Assembly: GCF_042429235.1 (NCBI RefSeq)
Contig: NZ_JBHMBA010000006.1
From: Arthrobacter_B citreus
Lineage (GTDB): Bacteria; Actinomycetota; Actinomycetes; Actinomycetales; Micrococcaceae
DNA length: 64,000 nt
Reading direction: 5' to 3' (one strand)
This document shows positions 59,225-64,000 of this stretch, piece after piece. The position numbers were made by a program, and so were the translations under genes. Position 1 is the first letter of the stretch. Every line of letters starts with the position of its first letter. The notes beneath the pieces were generated by a model, which was given only the letters and a program-made list of their open reading frames with translations, searched no databases and was not told the DNA's origin.

Positions 59225-60009
59225 CCCTCGGCGCTGGCCAGCAGGTCCACGAGGACAGCGGGGAAATCCGTGATGATCGCGTCCACGCCGAGTTCGATCA
59301 TTCGGGACATCTCAGCAGGGTCGTTGACCGTGTACACCCACAGCCCCAGGCCTGCGGCCCGGACGGCGTCAGCACCCGCGGCGTGCAGGGAGTGGTGGTC
59401 CGCCACCACTCCTTGAACGCCGCGAGCGGCGCCTTCGGACAGCAGCGCCGCATCCGGAACCGATTCCACCAGCTGCCAGGCGGGAATGCCGGGCGCTGCG
59501 AGGGAAAAGGTGCGCACTGCCGCAGGGTCAAAGGAGCTGACAGCCACGGGATGGTGCCGGCGCAGCCGCATCCAGTCTGGTCCTGTCAGCGCGGCGGCGA
59601 GGGCCGCCTCCACGCCGGGTGCATCCTTCGGTGCCTTGATTTCCAGGTTGACGCCCAGCTCGAAGCCGACGGCGGCGGGCAGCTCGGACAGGAACATGAT
59701 CCTTTCCCCGGCAAACTGCCCGCCGAACCAGGCCCCGGCATCGAGCCGGCGCAGTTCTGCCGCGGTAAAGGATGTAATCGGAGCTTCGGCACGGTCCGGA
59801 AACGCCTCTGCCACGTTGGTCGTTCGGGCGCCGGTGCCGTCATGAAAGAGGAACAATTCACCGTCCGCGGTGAGGCGGACGTCAGTCTCGATCATGTCGG
59901 CGCCGGCGGCCCGGGCCTGCGCGAAGGCTACGGCAGTGTTTTCCGGGGCCAGCCCGCTGTTGCCGCGGTGTCCCACGACCATGGTGCGGTTTCCGTCCGG
60001 GGATGCCAT
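59221..60009 (-). CDS. ugpQ: Glycerophosphodiester phosphodiesterase
   Basis: 262-residue GDPD TIM barrel that hydrolyses glycerophosphodiesters to sn-glycerol-3-phosphate plus an alcohol. The catalytic block VGHRGNSGLAPENT, metal ligands in MIETDVRLTADGELFLFHDG and the C-terminal VYTVNDPAEMSRMIELGVDA are intact. No signal peptide is seen, so it acts on imported diesters. It is the last gene of the ugp operon, 32 bases after ugpB, matching the classical UgpQ role. Its end overlaps the YeeZ-like gene by four bases. Confidence 0.93.
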   Translation of the reverse strand: MASPDGNRTMVVGHRGNSGLAPENTAVAFAQARAAGADMIETDVRLTADGELFLFHDGTGARTTNVAEAFPDRAEAPITSFTAAELRRLDAGAWFGGQFAGERIMFLSELPAAVGFELGVNLEIKAPKDAPGVEAALAAALTGPDWMRLRRHHPVAVSSFDPAAVRTFSLAAPGIPAWQLVESVPDAALLSEGAARGVQGVVADHHSLHAAGADAVRAAGLGLWVYTVNDPAEMSRMIELGVDAIITDFPAVLVDLLASAEG

Positions 60010-60041
60010 AACCTTGCTGCCCTTCGTTCGCTGATCCGGTG

Positions 60042-61433
60042 CTACTGCACGGAGTTGTTGTAATTATCCACTTCGCGCTTGAGTTCGGTGACGGCCTCGG
60101 TAAGTTCAGTCTGGGTGTCTCCGCCCAGCAGCGCGCCTTCCAGTGCGTCCTCAGCGGCCTTGCGGGCCTGCGGCATGGATCCGGCGGAGCAGCCCTGAGT
60201 TGCCGGAGTCAGCTTTGTCGCGGCCAGCTGCTGGACTGCCACGTCAAACTGCGGGTACTGCTCGCGCCAGGCCACGTCCTTCGGCTCGTCAAGGGCACCG
60301 CGGGAGATCGGGAAATATCCGGTGCCGGTGTGCCAGGTCGCCTGAGTGTCCGGCTGAGCCAGGAACTGCATGAACTGCCAGGACGCTTCCATCTCTTCGT
60401 CCGAGTGACCCTCATCGGAAATCCACAATGATGCACCGCCAATGATGGGGCCGGATTCGTTGTCCTCAATCCGCGGATAGAAGCCGACGCCCAGCTCGAA
60501 GCCCTGCTCATCAGCGGCCTGCTGCATGCCCCGCAGCGCCCCGGTGGATTCCAGCGTCATCCCGATCGTTCCGGTCTTGAACGCGTTCTGCGCATCGGCG
60601 GTGGCCCGGCCGGTGTTGCCGGCAACTCCGGTGGCGACCAGGTCCTTCCACCAGTCGACGAAGGTGACGGCGTCGTCGTCATCGAACGAATACTCAGCTG
60701 CACGCTCACCGGCGCGGCCGTTCTCGGGTCCGCAGTAGAGCCCGCCGTTGGCGGCAATTTCCTGTTCCAGGAACCAGCCGTAGATGGCCGCGTTGAAGCC
60801 GAACTCCGCCGGCCCGCCATTGACCTTGGATAAGGTTTCAGCCGCCGCCCCCACTTCCTCCAGGGTCAAGGGCGGGGCCTCGGCATCCAGGCCGGCGGCG
60901 TCAAAAAGGGTCTTGTTGTAGTAGAGCACCGGCATGGAGGTGTTGAAGGGCATGGACCACAGTTCGTCGTCGATGGAGTAGTAGCCGGCGATATTGGGCT
61001 GCAGGTCCGAGACGTCATACTCGTCCCGGTCAATGAAGGCCTGGGTTGGCACCACGGCGCCGGAGTCGATCATGAACTGGGTGCCGATGTCGTAGATCTG
61101 CACCATCGTGGGTGTGCTGTCGGACTGGACCGCTGCCTTGTACTTGGTGATGGTGGTGTCATAGTCGCCCTGGTAGACGCCCTTGACTTCGATTTGGCCC
61201 TCGTGAGCCGCATTGAACTCCGTGATGAGTGCGTCGAGCGTCTCGCCGTTGGTGCCGTCCATGGAATGCCAGAAGTTGACCTCGGTGGCGCCGTCGGCCT
61301 TCTCGAGCACATCGGCGGCCGGAGCACCGGTGGCCCCGGCGCCTCCCCCGCCGCCGCACGCGGACAGCGCCAGTGACAGGGCAGCCGCGCCGGCTGCCAG
61401 CGGCAAGAGTCGGCCCTGTGGTGTGAATCGCAT
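60042..61433 (-). CDS. ugpB: Glycerol-3-phosphate / glycerophosphodiester-binding lipoprotein UgpB
   Basis: 463-residue receptor with a lipobox (LALSAC, Cys26). NFWHSMDGTNGETLDALITE is the characteristic UgpB opening, and YNKTLFDAAGLDAEAPPLTL and TLESTGALRGM follow the family. ATG 61433 has AAGGGG upstream; the frame to 61898 runs through ugpE and is not coding. It delivers the substrate to UgpAE. Confidence 0.92.
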   Translation of the reverse strand: MRFTPQGRLLPLAAGAAALSLALSACGGGGGAGATGAPAADVLEKADGATEVNFWHSMDGTNGETLDALITEFNAAHEGQIEVKGVYQGDYDTTITKYKAAVQSDSTPTMVQIYDIGTQFMIDSGAVVPTQAFIDRDEYDVSDLQPNIAGYYSIDDELWSMPFNTSMPVLYYNKTLFDAAGLDAEAPPLTLEEVGAAAETLSKVNGGPAEFGFNAAIYGWFLEQEIAANGGLYCGPENGRAGERAAEYSFDDDDAVTFVDWWKDLVATGVAGNTGRATADAQNAFKTGTIGMTLESTGALRGMQQAADEQGFELGVGFYPRIEDNESGPIIGGASLWISDEGHSDEEMEASWQFMQFLAQPDTQATWHTGTGYFPISRGALDEPKDVAWREQYPQFDVAVQQLAATKLTPATQGCSAGSMPQARKAAEDALEGALLGGDTQTELTEAVTELKREVDNYNNSVQ

Positions 61434-61524
61434 GAAAATGGTCCCCTTCGTGAATGGCCCGAAGCCTGTCGCTTCGGATACTGCTGGAGTAATGGATGAG
61501 AGGGTGGTGGCTGCAGCCGCAGGG

Positions 61525-62484
61525 TTACTTGATGGAACCTGCGGTGAGGCCGCGGACAATAAAGCGCTGGCCGAAAACCACCAGCAGGAGTGTGGGAATG
61601 ATGGCCAGGACGGTGCCGGCCAGGACCAGCCCGGCGTTGAAGTTGTCCGCCGAGCGCAGCTGGGTGATGCCGATCTGGATGGTTTGCATCTCAGGTGTCT
61701 GGGTGACCAGCAGCGGCCAAAAGTACATGTTCCAGGCCGAGAGGAAGGACCAGATGCCCAGTGCCGCCAGCGTGGGCTTGGACAGCGGCACCAGCACCGA
61801 AAAGAGGAACCTGTTGTGTCCGGCGCCGTCGATCCGCGCCGCTTCCCACAGCTCCATCGGGAAGGACATAAAGGCCTGCCGGAGCAGGAAGATCCCAAAA
61901 CCGTGGGCCAGGAACGGCAGCACCAGGGCCGGAATGGTGTTGATCAGTCCGGTGGAGCTCATGGTCAGGTAGTTCGGAATGATGATGGCCTCGGAGGGCA
62001 CCATCATGCTGCACAGGAACAGCGCAAACCAGAACGCCCGCCAGCGCACCTTCAGGAACACCAGCGCATAGGCTGCCAGCAGCGACGTGAGCAGCTGTCC
62101 CAGCGTGATCAGCCCCGCCATCACCACGGAGTTTCCGTACTGCCGGACCAGCGGAATGCTGTCCAGGGCGCCGGTGAAGTTCTCCAGCCGGAAACCGTCG
62201 AGCGGCCACAGGGACGCCGGGTAGGAGTTGATGTCCCCGGGACCCATGAATGATCCGACAAAACCGAAATAGACCGGGAAGAGGACGACGGCGGCACCGG
62301 AGGAAAGGCCAAGATACGTCAGGACACGGCCGAGGGTCAGCGGCCGGCGCTGCCGCCGGGGCGCTGCCGGAGGTTTCCGTCCGACCGGCGCTTTGGTGCC
62401 TGCTGCTCGGATGTCTGCTGTTCGGCTGCCTGCTGCCCGGGTAACGGGTGCGGGAGCTGCTGTGGGAGCTGCTGTGCGGCTCAT
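61525..62484 (-). CDS. ugpE: Glycerol-3-phosphate ABC transporter permease UgpE
   Basis: 319-residue CUT1 permease with six helices and the EAA loop MELWEAARIDGAGHNRFLFS. The first 45 residues are an unusual Ala/Pro/Arg-rich cytoplasmic tail (TAAPTAAPAPVTRAAGSRTA). The C-terminus FGQRFIVRGLTAGSIK is typical. Its ATG overlaps the ugpA stop (ATGA). Confidence 0.9.
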   Translation of the reverse strand: MSRTAAPTAAPAPVTRAAGSRTADIRAAGTKAPVGRKPPAAPRRQRRPLTLGRVLTYLGLSSGAAVVLFPVYFGFVGSFMGPGDINSYPASLWPLDGFRLENFTGALDSIPLVRQYGNSVVMAGLITLGQLLTSLLAAYALVFLKVRWRAFWFALFLCSMMVPSEAIIIPNYLTMSSTGLINTIPALVLPFLAHGFGIFLLRQAFMSFPMELWEAARIDGAGHNRFLFSVLVPLSKPTLAALGIWSFLSAWNMYFWPLLVTQTPEMQTIQIGITQLRSADNFNAGLVLAGTVLAIIPTLLLVVFGQRFIVRGLTAGSIK

Positions 62485-63401
62485 CGGTAAAACACCTTTC
62501 GCTCCAGGACACCGAATTGGACCGCGGACACCGCTACCACGATGATCAGCAGCACAACGGCCTGGGCGGACGCATAGCCGAAGTTGGAGTTGTTGTTGGC
62601 GAAGGCCTGCTGGTAGATCGAGTAGACCAGGGTGGTGGTGCTGTCCTGCGGGCCGCCCTTCGTGAGGATGTGGATCTGGCCGAAGCTTTGCAGTGCGTGG
62701 ATGGTGCCGGTGACCAGCAGGAAAAACAGCTGCGGCGTCAGCAGCGGCATCATGATCGAGCGCTGCATGCGCCAGCCGTGAGCTCCATCCAGTCGGGCTG
62801 CCTCGACGACGTCTTCGGACACTGCCCCAAGGCCTGCTGAGAGAACCAGGAGGTTGTAACCCAGCTGCATCCAGACTGTCGCGATGGACACCGAGAGCAG
62901 GGCGATGCCGGGATCAGTCAGCCAGCTCACCCGGTCCAGCCCGAAGAAGGCCAGCATGCCGTTCAGCACGCCCGTGGCCTGGTTGAACATCACTCCGAAG
63001 ATCACGGATGCCGTGGCCACCGAATAGGCAAAGGGCAGTGCAAACGCCGTCCGAAAAAACCGTACGGCCTTGATTTTTTGGTGTAGCAGAAGGGCCAGGG
63101 CAAGTGCGATCAGAATCGACGGCGCCACGGTCAGCACCGTGAATCCCAGCGTTACCCACATGACCGATTGAAAACCGGAGTCCGTGAACAACCGCAAATA
63201 ATGGTCCAGTCCGACAAATCTGGAGGGCCGGCCGAAAAGGTCGCTGCCCTGGAAGGACAGGAACACCGAGCGTCCCAGCGGATAGAAAAGGAATGCTGCA
63301 AATATCAGCAGCGCCGGCAGCAAATACCACCAGGCGTTGATGCCGGCCCGATCGCCAGGGCTTTTTTCGCTCCCGGCCGCCGGCTTGGCGAGGACGCTCA
63401 T
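62481..63401 (-). CDS. ugpA: Glycerol-3-phosphate ABC transporter permease UgpA
   Basis: 306-residue permease, six helices, with FYPLGRSVFLSFQGSDLFGR after the first helix and the EAA loop VVEAARLDGAHGWRMQRSIM. It is the first gene of ugpA-ugpE-ugpB-ugpQ. UgpC, the ATPase, is not in the window, so a shared ATPase is assumed. The 286 bases upstream (63402-63687) hold the promoter region and the hairpin at 63632-63671; I see no gene there. Confidence 0.9.
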   Translation of the reverse strand: MSVLAKPAAGSEKSPGDRAGINAWWYLLPALLIFAAFLFYPLGRSVFLSFQGSDLFGRPSRFVGLDHYLRLFTDSGFQSVMWVTLGFTVLTVAPSILIALALALLLHQKIKAVRFFRTAFALPFAYSVATASVIFGVMFNQATGVLNGMLAFFGLDRVSWLTDPGIALLSVSIATVWMQLGYNLLVLSAGLGAVSEDVVEAARLDGAHGWRMQRSIMMPLLTPQLFFLLVTGTIHALQSFGQIHILTKGGPQDSTTTLVYSIYQQAFANNNSNFGYASAQAVVLLIIVVAVSAVQFGVLERKVFYR

Positions 63402-63631
63402 GCTCCGGTCCCGGGGAGTGGCGCCCCGGTCTGGTTTGCAGCACTAAGACAGTGGACGGGGCCGTCCTGCCACTGCAAACCGGTGAAGAAAATGCTCATT
63501 GCGTTCTTTTCCGTCCATAGTTCCGAGGCGCACTATTGCATTGTTTTGTGCGCCGCTCACCACGGTAACCACGGGGTTTAAACGAAAAGAAAACGGAAGG
63601 TGAACATTCGGGACGCCTGCCCCGGGATAGC

Positions 63632-63671
63632 AGAAAGGTGCACTTCCCGGAGCTGGGAAGTGCACCTTTCT
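63632..63671 (-). terminator. Terminator of the DUF3817-like gene
   Basis: AGAAAGGTGCACTTCCC and GGGAAGTGCACCTTTCT form a perfect 17-bp stem with loop GGAGCT, 16 bases after the stop codon of the gene running off the right edge. Confidence 0.75.
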
Positions 63672-63687
63672 CTGGTTCGGCGGTGGG

Positions 63688-64000
63688 TTAGGAAACGGAA
63701 ACGGGCGGGCCCAGGATCAGGAGCACGATGAAGACGACGGCGACGGCTGCCAGCAGCACGATCACGGAGATGGCCGGACGGCGGAGCACCAGGGTCTGGA
63801 CCTTCTCGGGGAAGCTGCCGGGGGTTTCGCCGCCGGGGGCAAGCCGCCATCCGCCGTCGAGCTTTCCCCTGCGGTCCATGGTGCGCTCAAAGGGAACGGT
63901 GGCGTACGGAATGACTGCTGTCACGAGACCCAGGAAGATCGTGCCCGGCGCCCACTTCTGGTTGACGCCAACAAATACCGTGCTGACGGCATAGGAGAGG
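63688..64000 (-). CDS. Small membrane protein, DUF3817-like, N-terminus beyond the window
   Basis: The last 104 or so residues are visible. One membrane segment with flanks (WAPGTIFLGLVTAVIPYATV followed by PFERTMDRR) recalls DUF3817 proteins. A second hydrophobic stretch forms the C-terminal tail (SVIVLLAAVAVVFIVLLILG). The frame stays open to the right edge, so an internal GTG at 63924 is not the true start. The function of the family is unknown, and the assignment is tentative. Confidence 0.55.
   Translation of the reverse strand, partial: LSYAVSTVFVGVNQKWAPGTIFLGLVTAVIPYATVPFERTMDRRGKLDGGWRLAPGGETPGSFPEKVQTLVLRRPAISVIVLLAAVAVVFIVLLILGPPVSVS

Noticed and set aside
61434..61898. Upstream extension of ugpB to a 618-residue protein
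   Set aside because: The added part is the antiparallel-phase reading of ugpE and precedes a clear lipoprotein signal peptide that must be N-terminal.
1..64000. tRNA, rRNA, CRISPR, prophage, toxin-antitoxin or biosynthetic cluster
   Set aside because: I looked for cloverleaf T-loop motifs, regular spaced repeats, phage structural genes and NRPS/PKS motifs and saw none; this was by reading only, without a covariance-model search.

Overview
This 64 kb window is a stretch of high-GC chromosome from an actinomycete. It is most likely a member of the Micrococcaceae close to Arthrobacter. This rests on the strong GC bias at third codon positions, the actinobacterial style of the lactate genes (LutABC, LctP, a FadR-type LldR with TGGTCTGACCA operators), the TAnnnT -10 elements placed directly in front of start codons, and ABC sugar importers that lack their own ATPase. 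Gene density is very high: no gene-free stretch exceeds 300 bases. I see no rRNA, tRNA, CRISPR array, prophage or defence island. The only mobile DNA is an IS481-type transposase cut by the left edge.

Layout. 1-870: truncated IS481-type transposase and a flank with one ambiguous base. 899-3224: L-lactate dehydrogenase and two small unknown genes. 3221-10893 (minus): a peptide-importer operon dppA-dppB-dppC-ggt-dppDF-gntR with a cytoplasmic gamma-glutamyltransferase inside it. 11017-16737 (plus): a YoaK/DUF1275 membrane protein, a GNAT acetyltransferase, a first lactate permease, an esterase and a DUF5129-like protein. 16807-28466: an aldarate (galactarate/glucarate) catabolic locus with galactarate/talarate dehydratase and its GntR regulator, a tctCBA-uspA transporter operon, a LysR regulator, kdgD, 2-oxoglutarate-semialdehyde dehydrogenase, gudD and an auxin-efflux-type carrier. 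28435-30455: a small membrane-anchored unknown protein and a second esterase. 30474-39691: a lactate regulon (lutABC, lctP2, lldR, a PncC/CinA-like protein and a 939-residue FAD/Fe-S D-lactate dehydrogenase). 39782-48658: a rhamnoside locus (GH78 rhamnosidase, ABC importer, LacI regulator, aldo-keto reductase, FAH-type hydrolase). 48684-56552: a VOC protein, an NMT1/SsuA-type ABC importer, an IclR regulator, an HMG-CoA-lyase-like enzyme, a class III CoA-transferase and a GntP permease. 56738-59224: an aldo-keto reductase, a DJ-1/PfpI protein and a YeeZ-like oxidoreductase. 59221-63401: a ugpA-ugpE-ugpB-ugpQ operon for glycerophosphodiesters. 63688-end: part of a small membrane protein.

How the genes work together. 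Most of the window is a set of sugar-acid, organic-acid and glycoside scavenging modules, each pairing an importer with the enzymes that feed its substrate into central metabolism and with a local one-component regulator (GntR x3, LysR, LacI, IclR). For several regulators, candidate operators can be read directly: TGGTCTGACCA for LldR, ACTTGT-N3-ACAAGT for the galactarate GntR, TTGAAGCGCTTCAA for LacI, and ACTCACA-A-TGTGAGT for the probable IclR target. No wholly new biological system is evident. The least conventional modules are the intracellular ggt inside a peptide importer operon, and the IclR / CoA-transferase / lyase / GntP cluster, whose substrate is not known.
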